64,000 nt of DNA from Litorilituus lipolyticus (GTDB lineage Bacteria > Pseudomonadota > Gammaproteobacteria > Enterobacterales > Alteromonadaceae), in NCBI RefSeq assembly GCF_006439335.1, contig NZ_SAWY01000038.1, positions 147,795 through 211,794 of the forward strand, written 5' to 3'. How positions within the stretch are numbered: position 1 is the stretch's first letter; the number at the start of each line of letters is the position of its first letter. Shown here in pieces: positions 37,084 to 46,493 of the stretch. The position numbers were made by a program, and so were the translations under genes. The notes under the pieces are model-generated. The model had not been told where the DNA came from and did not search any database. It saw nothing but the letters and a program-made list of their open reading frames with translations.

Positions 37084-38783
37084 TATTTTGCCTCCTGTTT
37101 TGCTGTACCTGAAGCAATAAATGGCGAAATTTCATCACCAAAATACTGTAAAATATTTTGAATAGGCAATGGAACACCTCCCCCCAGAGCACAAAGCGAG
37201 CCTAGCTGCATTGTTTCCAATAAATCATTGAGTAAACTTTCATCAATCGCTTGTTTACCTGATATTGCATTTTCTACCATCTCGTGTCCGCGTGTTGAAC
37301 CGATTTGACAGGGGTAACACTTGCCACACGATTCTGCAGCAGTAAACTCAAATAAATGAGCCATATAATCAATCATAGAGAAAGATTCAGGTATACCAAT
37401 AATACTAGCGTGCCCTAATAAAAAACCTTCTTGAGCAAAAGACTCAAAATCTACTGTTAATTTTTCAATAGCTGAAATAGGTACTACACCACCAAGCGGA
37501 CCGCCAATGTGCAATGCTTTAATTTCTTTTGAAAAACCACCGGCAAGGGAAATAACATCAGCTAATGGGGTACCCATCGCTACTTCATAAATACCTGGTT
37601 TGTTAAAAGCTGAATCTAATGAAATAAGCTTAGAGCCTGTAGATTTTCCATTACCAAGTACAGAATATCTTGTTACGCCACTTGGCTCATGTTCGTTTTT
37701 ATCTGTTTTTGATAAGTCATCACTTAGAATGAAATGAATGGAGCCAAATGTTTCGACATTATTAACAACGGTAGGACAACCGAATAAACCACTTTGAGTT
37801 GGGAATGGTGGTCTAACCGAAACAACGGGCCTTTGACCCTCTATAGATCGTAATAATGCTGTCTCTTCACCACAAATATAAGCCCCAGCACCGCGGACAA
37901 TTTTAAAGGTAAACTGCCAATTATCAGTAAATGCTATGGATAACTGATTAAATTCAGCAATGGCTTTTTCTGTATTTATAATAGCGTCTGGGTATTCATC
38001 ACGTATATATAAAATACCTGTTTTGGCCCCTGTTAAATAACCAGACATAAGCATGCCAAACATTACAGCATGAGGTCTTTGCTCTAATAAATAACGATCA
38101 CTATAAGCGCCAGCATCACCTTCATCAGCATTGCAAACTATATATTTTTCATCACCTTGTGCTTCTAAACATGAGCGCCACTTAAAGCCTGTAGGAAAAC
38201 CTGCACCACCTCGACCTCTAAGACCAGAATCACTGACGAAAGTCAGCAAATCATCAACGCTAAACTTTTTTACCAACTCATTAAACAGCTGATAATACTG
38301 AGCAACATCATTAATTTCAGCCGTTAGTATTGGCTGCTCTAAAGTACAGGCAACCTCATAATATTCATTTGATTTTGTATCAGGCTCTTCCGCTAAACTG
38401 GCAAGGTTATCAATATCATTTGCAGAAAAGTTTTTGCCCGCTATTTGAAAGGCCGCATTTTGAGCACATCGTCCTAAACAAGTAACATGTCCAACATTAT
38501 TTTCGCCGAACTTTTCGCTTAAATTTTGCTTAATATTCTCTTGTGTACCAGCACATAAACACGAAGAGCCATTACATACATAAGCTTTTTTATCAGCGTT
38601 TTCACCTTCAATAAAATCATAAAAACTAGCTGTACCTGAGACTACCGCTTCACCCACTAAAAACTCTTTTGCTAATTTCTCTTTTTCTTTTGGTGACTTT
38701 TGTTGCTCTGACAGCACTAACTCTTGAAACAAGGTGTGCTCTATGCCCTTTCTACGGGCTAATTGTGATAAATTTTTCGACAT
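37083..38783 (-). CDS. fdhB: Formate dehydrogenase beta subunit, NuoE/NuoF-like fusion
   Basis: 566 residues from the ATG at 38783 (MSKNLSQLARRKG), preceded by AGAGAG and avoiding overlap with fdhD; the frame is open to 38897. It passes electrons from FdhA to NAD+. The N-terminal thioredoxin-like [2Fe-2S] domain (about 60-145) has CNGSSCLCAG and CLGRCAQNAA. The NuoF-like part has the NADH loop GRGGAGFPTGFKWR, the FMN loop CNADEGDAGAYSDR and a [4Fe-4S] site ESCGKCYPCQIGSTRG with a later CALGGG. The fused layout matches FdsG plus FdsB of soluble NAD-linked enzymes. Confidence 0.93.
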   Translation of the reverse strand: MSKNLSQLARRKGIEHTLFQELVLSEQQKSPKEKEKLAKEFLVGEAVVSGTASFYDFIEGENADKKAYVCNGSSCLCAGTQENIKQNLSEKFGENNVGHVTCLGRCAQNAAFQIAGKNFSANDIDNLASLAEEPDTKSNEYYEVACTLEQPILTAEINDVAQYYQLFNELVKKFSVDDLLTFVSDSGLRGRGGAGFPTGFKWRSCLEAQGDEKYIVCNADEGDAGAYSDRYLLEQRPHAVMFGMLMSGYLTGAKTGILYIRDEYPDAIINTEKAIAEFNQLSIAFTDNWQFTFKIVRGAGAYICGEETALLRSIEGQRPVVSVRPPFPTQSGLFGCPTVVNNVETFGSIHFILSDDLSKTDKNEHEPSGVTRYSVLGNGKSTGSKLISLDSAFNKPGIYEVAMGTPLADVISLAGGFSKEIKALHIGGPLGGVVPISAIEKLTVDFESFAQEGFLLGHASIIGIPESFSMIDYMAHLFEFTAAESCGKCYPCQIGSTRGHEMVENAISGKQAIDESLLNDLLETMQLGSLCALGGGVPLPIQNILQYFGDEISPFIASGTAKQEAK

Positions 38784-38841
38784 AGTTGCTCTCTTTGTCT
38801 GCTTGCGTTGGTAATAAATATCAACAGCTTTATTATTTATT

Positions 38842-39744
38842 TTATGACGTAATTCGCCAATCGCCATGATAAACGTTAAATGAATGCTCGGCTGCAAAAC
38901 CGATAAGTGTTAAATCAAACCGTTTAGCACCTTGTATAGCAAGATCTGATGGTGCACCTACGCCAATAAGCACACTTACCCCAGCCATAAGTGCTTTTTG
39001 TACTATTTCAAAACTGATTCTGCCGCTAACCATTAATACAAGTAAACTTGTGGCGGCGCAGTTATGTTCATCTATATATGAACCTACAACTTTATCAACG
39101 GCATTATGACGGCCAATATCTTCATGAAGATGGAGTAATTGACCAGTTTCATCGAATAAAGCTGCTGCATGTACACCACCAGTTTGATCAAATAACCTTT
39201 GCTGCTTTCGCATAGCTTCATTAAGAAAAGCTATTAGAGTTGCGGGTAAAACACTATGAGATTTAGATAATTCTGGTAGTTTTGGATTTTTAAGTTCAAG
39301 AGATTTGATTGATGTTGTACCACAAATACCACAACTCGAGTAAGTCAATTGAAATTGTTCAATAGAGTCGAGCTTAGGGGCAAAGTTTTTGCTGAAAATG
39401 ACTAACCATGCGTTCTGGTTTATATCGCTATTTATTTGCTCTATATCATCGCCATTATGTTCAGTTTGTATACTAGCAATTTGACTACTTTGTTGAATAA
39501 CCCCTTCACTTAATAATAAACCTAAAATTAATTCACGTTCATATCCTAGGGTACGCATCGTTATTGAAAACACTTTTTCAATGTTTTCCTTTCCTGAAAT
39601 CCAAGATAAACGAATCTGCAAAGGTTGTTCAACAATGACCAAGTCAGTTGATAAAGACCTTTTTTCCGCACTAGAACCAACAAAAGAATAATTAACTTTA
39701 TTGATTTTTTTTGTTGATTGTACTGAGTGGGTGTCTTTTTCCAT
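38842..39744 (-). CDS. fdhD: Formate dehydrogenase accessory sulfurtransferase FdhD
   Basis: 301 residues from the ATG at 39744 (MEKDTHSVQS); a TTG at 39798 is possible but less likely. FdhD carries sulfur from the cysteine desulfurase to the molybdenum cofactor of formate dehydrogenase. The conserved cysteine loop SSCGICGTTS is near residue 120, and the GGVHAAALFDETGQLLHLHE, RHNAVDKVVGSY and ILVSGRISFEIVQKAL-like segments are present (here LVLMVSGRISFEIVQKA). The gene lies upstream of fdhBA and probably begins the operon. It diverges from fhs. Confidence 0.92.
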   Translation of the reverse strand: MEKDTHSVQSTKKINKVNYSFVGSSAEKRSLSTDLVIVEQPLQIRLSWISGKENIEKVFSITMRTLGYERELILGLLLSEGVIQQSSQIASIQTEHNGDDIEQINSDINQNAWLVIFSKNFAPKLDSIEQFQLTYSSCGICGTTSIKSLELKNPKLPELSKSHSVLPATLIAFLNEAMRKQQRLFDQTGGVHAAALFDETGQLLHLHEDIGRHNAVDKVVGSYIDEHNCAATSLLVLMVSGRISFEIVQKALMAGVSVLIGVGAPSDLAIQGAKRFDLTLIGFAAEHSFNVYHGDWRITS

Positions 39745-39864
39745 ATAAAATTCGCATACTGTTGAATATTCGTTTAACTTAACAAAGTCTACTCTCAATT
39801 ATAATGACTTAAAAGTAATGCTTATACCGGTATTGAAATAATCACTGCAAAGATTGTATACCTT

Positions 39865-39878
39865 TTGTTGTAAATCAA
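39865..39878. promoter_or_regulatory. FNR/EtrA-like site between fdhD and fhs
   Basis: TTGTTGTAAATCAA matches the FNR consensus TTGAT-N4-ATCAA at 9 of 10 specified positions. It lies in the divergent intergenic region, about 120 bases upstream of the fdhD start and 136 upstream of fhs. Functional assignment is inference. Confidence 0.4.
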
Positions 39879-40013
39879 ACTTTCGTTAATCATTTCAAGA
39901 TAGGCTATGGGCAAAATATCATAAAAGATATGAATAGTGAGTATTATTTTTGATTATTACTACACTATAAACATTTATTACAACCCCTCTAACGCACGAG
40001 AAGGAAAATTTTT

Positions 40014-41678
40014 ATGGCTACAGATGTTGAAATTGCTCAGCAATTTACTCCTAAACCAATTACTGAAATCAGCGATAACCTTGGTATTGCTCCTGAGCAT
40101 GTTCTTCCTTATGGTCGTGATGTTGCCAAAATAGATCTTAATAGCTTAAAGCAGCCAAATGATAAGCAAGGCAAACTTATTTTAGTTTCTGCAACAACAC
40201 CTACTCCTTCTGGTGAAGGTAAAACCACAACAACCATAGGTTTAGGTCAAGCATTCACTCAATTAAATGAATCTGTTTGTTTAGCATTAAGAGAACCTTC
40301 TCTTGGCCCATGTCTGGGTATGAAAGGCGGTGCTACGGGTGGTGGTTATAGTCAAATCATGCCAGGTGATAAAATAAACTTACACTTTACTGGCGATTTT
40401 CATGCAATAACCAGTGCTAATAATTTATTATCAGCAGCGATTGATAATCATATATACCAAGGTAATGCCTTAAGTATTGATCCTCGCCAGATAGTATGGC
40501 GTCGTGTCATGGATATGAACGATCGTAGTCTACGTAAGATAGTGCTTGGCTTAGGTGGTAAAATGCAAGGCATACCTCGCGAGGGTGGTTTTGATATTAC
40601 CGCTGCATCTGAAGTAATGGCAATGTTATGTTTAGCAGATGATGCTAACGACTTAAAGGCACGCTTAGATAGAACCTTAATAGGCTATACCTATGAAGGT
40701 AAGCCAGTACATGCAAAAGACTTAAACATTACTGGTGCAATGATGGCATTACTACGTGACGCACTTCAGCCTAACTTAGTTCAAAGTTTTGAAGGTACCC
40801 CAGCTTTTGTTCACGGTGGACCTTTCGCCAATATTGCACACGGTTGTAATAGTGTGATTGCTACACGTATGGCAATGCATCATGCAGATTGGGCAATTAC
40901 CGAAGCAGGCTTTGGTTTTGACTTAGGTGCTGAAAAATTCTTTGATATTAAATGTCGTATTGCAGAAATCGATCCTGATGCAGTGGTACTTGTAACCACA
41001 GTTCGCGCTTTAAAAATGCATGGCGGAAAAGACAAGAAGGATTTAGAAACTGAAGATTTAAGTGCCGTTGCTAAAGGCTTAGAAAACTTAGACAAGCACA
41101 TTGAAAGTGTTGAATTGTTTAACAAGCACCCTGTGGTTGCATTAAACCGCTTTGCAACAGACAGTGATGCAGAAATAGCCCTTATTAAAGCAAGATGTGA
41201 AGAGCATGGCGTTTCTTTCGCTGAAACAACTCATCATGCAAACGGCGGTAAAGGTGCTATTGAACTTGCTAAAGCTGTTATGGAGTCGGTAGAAAAAAGT
41301 AAGCCATACCAACCGCTTTATGATTTAGATTTAACTGTAGTAGAAAAAGTTCGCAAAGTAAGCCGCGCTATGTACGGTGCTACAGATGTTGCTTTCTCTA
41401 AACAAGCTGAAAAAGATCTAAAACATGTTGAGCAGCTTGGTTTAACCCATTTACCTATTTGTATCGCTAAAGCACCTAGTTCATTATCTGATGATCCTAC
41501 TTTACATGGTAGACCTCGAGATTTCGAAGTTACCGTTAGTTCGATTCAAATAAATGAAGGCGCGGGTTTCTTAGTTGTTTTAACTGGTAATATTATGCGT
41601 ATGCCTGGCCTACCTAAAAAGCCAGCGGCTAACGATATCAAGCTATTAGAAAATGGTATTATTGAAGGGTTAGAGTAA
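40014..41678 (+). CDS. fhs: Formate-tetrahydrofolate ligase
   Basis: 554 residues. Makes 10-formyl-tetrahydrofolate from formate, ATP and tetrahydrofolate. The P-loop VSATTPTPSGEGKTTTTIG is near residue 60, with REPSLGPCLGMKGGATGGG and EAGFGFDLGAEKFFDIKC further on. Length is normal for the bacterial monofunctional enzyme. GAAGGAAAA sits before the ATG. Its position, divergent from fdhDBA, suggests that formate is either oxidised or fed into one-carbon metabolism from the same locus. A very strong terminator follows. Confidence 0.97.
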   Translation: MATDVEIAQQFTPKPITEISDNLGIAPEHVLPYGRDVAKIDLNSLKQPNDKQGKLILVSATTPTPSGEGKTTTTIGLGQAFTQLNESVCLALREPSLGPCLGMKGGATGGGYSQIMPGDKINLHFTGDFHAITSANNLLSAAIDNHIYQGNALSIDPRQIVWRRVMDMNDRSLRKIVLGLGGKMQGIPREGGFDITAASEVMAMLCLADDANDLKARLDRTLIGYTYEGKPVHAKDLNITGAMMALLRDALQPNLVQSFEGTPAFVHGGPFANIAHGCNSVIATRMAMHHADWAITEAGFGFDLGAEKFFDIKCRIAEIDPDAVVLVTTVRALKMHGGKDKKDLETEDLSAVAKGLENLDKHIESVELFNKHPVVALNRFATDSDAEIALIKARCEEHGVSFAETTHHANGGKGAIELAKAVMESVEKSKPYQPLYDLDLTVVEKVRKVSRAMYGATDVAFSKQAEKDLKHVEQLGLTHLPICIAKAPSSLSDDPTLHGRPRDFEVTVSSIQINEGAGFLVVLTGNIMRMPGLPKKPAANDIKLLENGIIEGLE

Positions 41679-41728
41679 ATTACTAAACCTGATAAGTTAG
41701 TTCATTAATAAACGTTAGCTATACGAAT

Positions 41729-41769
41729 AAAAGGCCATTGCTTAAGAGATTAAGCAATGGCCTTTTTTT
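41729..41769 (+). terminator. Strong intrinsic terminator after fhs
   Basis: 17-bp perfect stem (AAAAGGCCATTGCTTAA with its complement, loop GAGA) followed by seven Ts on the plus strand. The minus-strand tail is also A/T-rich, so it may also serve the convergent M23 gene. Confidence 0.95.
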
Positions 41770-41808
41770 AAAAAATTAAACTTTGAATGTGCGTTTACTC
41801 ATATAAAT

Positions 41809-42714
41809 TTACGGCTTAGCCTCAACAAGCATTCCAGCTTTTGGCGTGAAATATTCTCCATTGCCGTTTGAAAACTTAAAGGGAACAGATTTGAGTTTAA
41901 AACCATAATTCTTGCGAATAACGAAATGTAAATGAGGACCTGTTGAATAGCCTGACGAACCAGATCGCGCAAGTTTATCGCCCACTTCGACTTTATCACC
42001 AGGAGAAACGACTACTGTGTCTTGTAGGATATGAGCATACGTGGCAAATGTTCCATCAGTGTGCAAAACTTTGACATAATTTGCTTTATCAACAAAGTAG
42101 CGTGTTTTACCACTCATATGAAAGTTATCTTTTGTCGCCACAACCACCCCAGCTCTAGCAGCTGTAATATCTGTTCCAACAGGCATAGCAATATCTACAG
42201 CATATTTATTAGGTGTTTGAAAATGAGAGAATTTGCCATTAAATGATTGAGTAATCTTTAACGCTTTACCTGTATTACTAGGAAACTGATAAACACTGTG
42301 ATCTACCTGAGCTTTTGGGTCGCCAGTAATCCAACGGTAAGTAAAATCAGGTTTGCTGAGTAAATTCTCAACTAACGTTTTACTTTTTTGCGCAGGAATA
42401 ACTAAATATTGTGAAGCAATTTCATTGCCCGCGCTTTTTATTTCTATTTCAACAGGGATATAAAGTGGATTTTTAATAACAACACTATAGGTTGCATCGT
42501 GGGGAATAACATAAACTTTTGGTGCTGATTGGTTTTCTGCTTTTTCTTCTTTATAAATAAGCTCTTGAGTTTTTACATCATTAATTGGCGGTGTATCACT
42601 AAAAACCCATTGACCATTTTCATCTTTGTATTTATAAACTGTGCTAGCAAACGTTATGTCTGAAAAGCACAAAGATATGAATAAAATTAAAAAAATATGC
42701 CGTGAAAAGCGCAT
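41809..42714 (-). CDS. M23-family peptidase with DUF4124 domain
   Basis: 301 residues with a signal peptide (cleavage near TFASTVYKY). A DUF4124 domain opens the mature protein (YKYKDENGQWVFSDTPP). The C-terminal half (about 150-290) is LytM/M23-like, with AVDIAMPVGTDITAARAGVVV, TYAHILQDTVVVSPGDKVEVG and GPHLHFVIR. HxH is present (HLHF), and the aspartate is in AVDIAM, but the usual histidine four residues before that aspartate is lysine (NKYAVD). A histidine a few residues further upstream (FSHFQ) may substitute. Expected to act on peptidoglycan in the periplasm, or to regulate a hydrolase if inactive. Confidence 0.83.
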   Translation of the reverse strand: MRFSRHIFLILFISLCFSDITFASTVYKYKDENGQWVFSDTPPINDVKTQELIYKEEKAENQSAPKVYVIPHDATYSVVIKNPLYIPVEIEIKSAGNEIASQYLVIPAQKSKTLVENLLSKPDFTYRWITGDPKAQVDHSVYQFPSNTGKALKITQSFNGKFSHFQTPNKYAVDIAMPVGTDITAARAGVVVATKDNFHMSGKTRYFVDKANYVKVLHTDGTFATYAHILQDTVVVSPGDKVEVGDKLARSGSSGYSTGPHLHFVIRKNYGFKLKSVPFKFSNGNGEYFTPKAGMLVEAKP

Positions 42715-42742
42715 AAACTATCCTTACTAGAACTGAGCTAGT

Positions 42743-43375
42743 CTATTGCCCAAATGGATGTTTTACTGAAAGCTGAACGAGTTGCTCTCTTACTTCTTTT
42801 AACTGCTTAGCGTATACAAGTAAACTGGTTATCCCTACATCAATTCTTGATTGTACATTAGTATAACGTCCTTCAGCTTCAGGTTGCCAAGACTGTGTTA
42901 AAAAATCATCCACGTTTTGAACAATAGCGTGTAATGGCAACCACACTAAATGACTATTCTTCGCCGCATAAGCTTTTAATAAACTAATGGGATTGCTGCC
43001 GCCACCAGAAGCAGAAATACCTATAGCAAAGGCAGGTTTATGGCCAAGAGGTAATCCCCCAGCTGAACCATTGGCTGTTAGCAAAAGTAAATTTACTAAC
43101 GCTGGAGGGATCATGCCACCCCACTCAGGTACAATAAAAACCACTGCGTCGCATTGATAAAGCTTTTCAAGAACTTGTTGTTTTTTAGATAAAAGAGCAG
43201 AATTTTCATTATTTAAAATTCCATAATGCTCAAGTAACTCTGGCCATAACGATAAATCTAATATATCTGTTTCAACATCATCTGTGTTTAACACTGGTAT
43301 TTTTTGGATTAACTGACTAATCGCTGCACTGTTTGAGTTTGGCCTTTGGCTTGCGCTGATTAATAGAACTTTCAC
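42743..43375 (-). CDS. NADPH-dependent FMN reductase family protein
   Basis: 210 residues with a flavodoxin-like fold. The FMN phosphate loop ISASQRPNSNSAAI is at the N-terminus, VFIVPEWGGMIPPALVNLLL follows near residue 80, and the FAIGISASGGGSNPISLLKA segment completes the flavin site. This is the FMN-reductase/NAD(P)H-quinone-reductase family of cytoplasmic enzymes. The substrate is unknown. It lies about 30 bases from the GFA gene and 28 bases from the M23 gene on the same strand, so the three may share a transcript. Confidence 0.85.
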   Translation of the reverse strand: MKVLLISASQRPNSNSAAISQLIQKIPVLNTDDVETDILDLSLWPELLEHYGILNNENSALLSKKQQVLEKLYQCDAVVFIVPEWGGMIPPALVNLLLLTANGSAGGLPLGHKPAFAIGISASGGGSNPISLLKAYAAKNSHLVWLPLHAIVQNVDDFLTQSWQPEAEGRYTNVQSRIDVGITSLLVYAKQLKEVREQLVQLSVKHPFGQ

Positions 43376-43406
43376 TCATTACTCCCTGTTGATGTTTTCA
43401 TTTTAT

Positions 43407-43799
43407 TTAGTCAGACGCACCGTGTAAAAATCTTTTACACTCATCTTGTATCGTTAACCAGCTCACTTGATCATCAGTATGTATATGATAAGTAGGTTTA
43501 ACTAGATTAGCATTACCTAAAGAGGCTATGGTCAAAGTTGTATATTGCTGATAACGTGAATCACCAAATGTGACCGTAGAGCCACATTGCTGACAGAAAC
43601 CACGCTTAACAAATTCAGAAGAGTGAAAATAAGTTAACTGGCCTTTAAGCCATTGTACTTGTTCACTTTTAAAATCCATCCATGCTACAACGACAGAGCC
43701 CGTCTGTTTACGACAAATACTGCAGTGGCAATAGTCAGCGGCAAAAGGCTCAGCTAACACACGATATCGAATCGCACCACATAAACAACCACCTTCCAT
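43407..43799 (-). CDS. GFA-family zinc protein
   Basis: 130 residues. The zinc-binding cysteines of the GFA (glutathione-dependent formaldehyde-activating) family are all present: GGCLCGAIRYRV, DYCHCSICRKQTG and GFCQQCGSTVTF. Despite the family name most members have no proven formaldehyde activity, so function is open. Small cytoplasmic protein, same strand as the neighbouring flavin reductase and FKBP genes, with short gaps. Confidence 0.88.
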   Translation of the reverse strand: MEGGCLCGAIRYRVLAEPFAADYCHCSICRKQTGSVVVAWMDFKSEQVQWLKGQLTYFHSSEFVKRGFCQQCGSTVTFGDSRYQQYTTLTIASLGNANLVKPTYHIHTDDQVSWLTIQDECKRFLHGASD

Positions 43800-43851
43800 T
43801 TACGCCTCCTAACTAAATCCAGCCAAATATGTAAAGCACTAGGTGTTAATA

Positions 43852-44325
43852 TTATTTTATCTCGAGTAATTCAACGTCAAAAATAAGTAACGAGCCGGCT
43901 GATATTTTTCCCGTTGCGCTATTGCCATACCCTAAGTTGGCTGGGATATAAAAACGCGTTTTTTCACCAACCACCATCAATTGAACTCCTTCCGTCCAAC
44001 CTTTTATTACTTGATTCAAACCAAAGCTAAGTGGCTCACCTCGTTCAACCGAACTGTCAAATACAGTGCCATCTAACAAAGTGCCATGATAATGCACAAC
44101 AACTTTAGAACGCGCAGTAGGATGTTCGGTACCTGTACCTTGATTAAGCACCTTGTATTGAAGACCTGAACTCGTTTCAACCACACCTTCAGCGGTTTTA
44201 TTCTCAGCTAAAAAACTTTTCGCTTCTGCAAAATTCTTTTTCAACGCCTCTTTATTGGCATTTTGACGAACAAAATACAAAATAACGATGGCGATAATGA
44301 TAACTAACCAAAACAACTTACTCAT
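43852..44325 (-). CDS. Membrane-anchored FKBP-type peptidyl-prolyl isomerase
   Basis: 157 residues. One N-terminal membrane helix (LFWLVIIIAIVILYFV) anchors a C-terminal FKBP domain: VHYHGTLLDGTVFDSSVERG, then QVIKGWTEGVQLM, GEKTRFYIPANLGYG and LIFDVELLEI. The AEAKSFLAENKTAEGV lead-in is typical of the FklB/FkpA type, which usually has a longer dimerisation domain; here it is short. The domain probably faces the periplasm, where it would help fold proteins. Confidence 0.85.
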   Translation of the reverse strand: MSKLFWLVIIIAIVILYFVRQNANKEALKKNFAEAKSFLAENKTAEGVVETSSGLQYKVLNQGTGTEHPTARSKVVVHYHGTLLDGTVFDSSVERGEPLSFGLNQVIKGWTEGVQLMVVGEKTRFYIPANLGYGNSATGKISAGSLLIFDVELLEIK

Positions 44326-44494
44326 AAAAATTCTCTGCTAAAAATAAATACGCATATTACGCAAATAGTCAGTAACTTACTATAGAGATTGACTAAAACG
44401 TATCGTTACATCAAACTTCGACTTTTCATTTCACTATCACAGTCATATAATAACTTAAATTGTATATTGTAGAAAATGCGATTTTATTGGCTGC

Positions 44495-44506
44495 GAGTTG
44501 CAACTC
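44495..44506. promoter_or_regulatory. 12-bp perfect palindrome upstream of DUF885 gene
   Basis: GAGTTGCAACTC, 28 bases before the ATG of the DUF885 gene. Possible operator; no regulator is suggested by context. Confidence 0.3.
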
Positions 44507-44534
44507 AATAAAACTATTAATAAAGAGGCGAATA

Positions 44535-46370
44535 ATGAACAAATCTGTCATGGCACTTTCCATAGCACTTGCATTAACCACCAGTTTAACGGGATGTACT
44601 CATTCATCAAATAAAAGCTCCCCTGTAGTACAGGCAGAAAATACCCGACAGCTTGAAGCAAAAAAAGTTAATGAAATAGTAGAGCAATTCTTTACTGAGA
44701 TGCTTGTACTGGACCCATTAACCGCAACTGAGGTTGGTGTTAACGACTATAACGACAGATTTATCGCCCCTATTTCAAAACAATCGATTGAAGAAAATAT
44801 AGCTTTTGAACAAAAATACTTAAACCGTATAAGTGCAATAGATGTAAACCAACTCTCTGGCCAAGATTTACTCAGCTATCAAGTTTTCAAACGTGATCGC
44901 GAAGTTGCTATCGCAGGTTATGAGTTTCCAGAACATTATATTCCATTTAATCAGATGTACGGCATTCATAATGACTTTGCCATGCTTGGCTCTGGAGAAA
45001 GTTCCCAACCTTTTAATACTGAAAAAGATTACCGCGACTTTATGAAGCGTGCTGAAGGTTTTTCTGCGTATATGGACAGTACAATCTTATCAATGCGTGA
45101 AGGTTCTAAAAAAGGTGTTGTACTACCTAAAGCAATTATCAAAAAATTATTGCCACAATTTCAAACTCATCTAGTAAAAAATATTGAAGACAGTGTTTTC
45201 TATGGTCCTGTAAAGCAACTGCAAGCGAACACGAATATAAATACAAATGATAAAGAACGCTTAGCACGTGATTACAGCCAGATGATACAAAACGTTATCA
45301 TTCCTACTTATCAAAAAACATTAAGTTTTTTAACGACAGAATATGCGCCATTAGGCAGTGACACCGTAGGCCTATCTCACTTACCCAACGGTAAAGCTTG
45401 GTATGATCATATGATCACACACCATACTACATTGCCTTTAACAGCAGACGAGATCCATGAGTTTGGTCAACAAGAAGTTGCGCGCATTTTAGCTGAGATG
45501 AAAAAAGTTAAACAAACGGTTGGATTTAAAGGCAACTTAGCAGAGTTCTTCACTTTCTTAAAAGAAGATGAACAATTCTATTTCTCAAGCCCCGAAGAAG
45601 TCATTGCCGCTTATGAAGGAGTAAAAGATAAAATTAACAGCCGAGTATCACAGTTATTTGAAGTCTTTCCTAAAGCTGACTATCAGGTAAAAGAAGTTGA
45701 AGCATTTAGAGCGGCTTCATCTGCTGGTGCCAGTTATCAAGCTCCGGCTCCTGATGGTTCAAGACCCGGTACTTTTTATATCAATACCTTTAATTTAAAA
45801 GCTCAGCCTAATTTTATTGTTGAAACATTAAGTATTCATGAAGCCTCTCCTGGGCATCACTTTCAAGCGTCAATTCAGCAAGAAGTAGAATCTTTACCTA
45901 AATTTCGAAAATTTGGTAATTTTACTGTCTATGAAGAAGGCTGGGCGCTATATGCTGAAAGTCTAGGTAAAGAAATGGGTTTATTTACCGATCCTTACCA
46001 ATGGTATGGCCGATTAGTTGATGAGCAGCTTCGCGCAATGCGTTTAGTGGTAGATACAGGAATGCATGCGAAAGGCTGGACAAGAGAACAAGCAATTGAC
46101 TTTATGACCAAAAATTCATCAATGGCTGATTCGGATATTGAAGCTGAAGTTGAACGTTATGTGAGTATACCTGGACAAGCACTATCATACAAAACAGGAC
46201 AAAGAGCGATCCAGCAAATGCGCGAAAGTGCTAAAAAATCACTTGGTTCGGCTTTTGACATTAAAAAGTTCCACACTCAAATTTTAATTGATGGTTCACT
46301 GCCTATGCCCATATTAGCTGCAAAAATAGAGCGTTGGGTTGATGCACAAAAAGTCACTGCAAAGCACTAA
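44535..46370 (+). CDS. DUF885 family lipoprotein, putative metallopeptidase
   Basis: 611 residues from the ATG at 44535 (MNKSVMALSIALAL), preceded by AGAGG; an upstream in-frame start at 44460 lacks such a site and would bury the signal. The signal ends in a lipobox (SLTGCTHSS). The body is all-alpha and carries SIHEASPGHHFQ, the conserved zinc-binding motif of DUF885, followed by YEEGWALYAESLGKEMG, with the glutamate that completes such a site. Members are thought to be dipeptidase/carboxypeptidase-like enzymes of the cell envelope, with few tested. Probably monocistronic. Confidence 0.86.
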   Translation: MNKSVMALSIALALTTSLTGCTHSSNKSSPVVQAENTRQLEAKKVNEIVEQFFTEMLVLDPLTATEVGVNDYNDRFIAPISKQSIEENIAFEQKYLNRISAIDVNQLSGQDLLSYQVFKRDREVAIAGYEFPEHYIPFNQMYGIHNDFAMLGSGESSQPFNTEKDYRDFMKRAEGFSAYMDSTILSMREGSKKGVVLPKAIIKKLLPQFQTHLVKNIEDSVFYGPVKQLQANTNINTNDKERLARDYSQMIQNVIIPTYQKTLSFLTTEYAPLGSDTVGLSHLPNGKAWYDHMITHHTTLPLTADEIHEFGQQEVARILAEMKKVKQTVGFKGNLAEFFTFLKEDEQFYFSSPEEVIAAYEGVKDKINSRVSQLFEVFPKADYQVKEVEAFRAASSAGASYQAPAPDGSRPGTFYINTFNLKAQPNFIVETLSIHEASPGHHFQASIQQEVESLPKFRKFGNFTVYEEGWALYAESLGKEMGLFTDPYQWYGRLVDEQLRAMRLVVDTGMHAKGWTREQAIDFMTKNSSMADSDIEAEVERYVSIPGQALSYKTGQRAIQQMRESAKKSLGSAFDIKKFHTQILIDGSLPMPILAAKIERWVDAQKVTAKH

Positions 46371-46392
46371 TTTCAGCTGCTTCACTATTGTT

Positions 46393-46421
46393 CCTGAACG
46401 TTAAGTTTATTGACGTTCAGG
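46393..46421 (+). terminator. Hairpin after the DUF885 gene
   Basis: CCTGAACGT pairs with ACGTTCAGG across an 11-base loop, 23 bases after the stop. The following bases (ACATCTTCT) are not a clean T run, so termination strength is uncertain. Confidence 0.5.
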
Positions 46422-46493
46422 ACATCTTCTAAGTTATTCGAATAATTCTTTGGTCTTAATAAGGTAAATCCAAACAATACCTTAACAAAGTAA

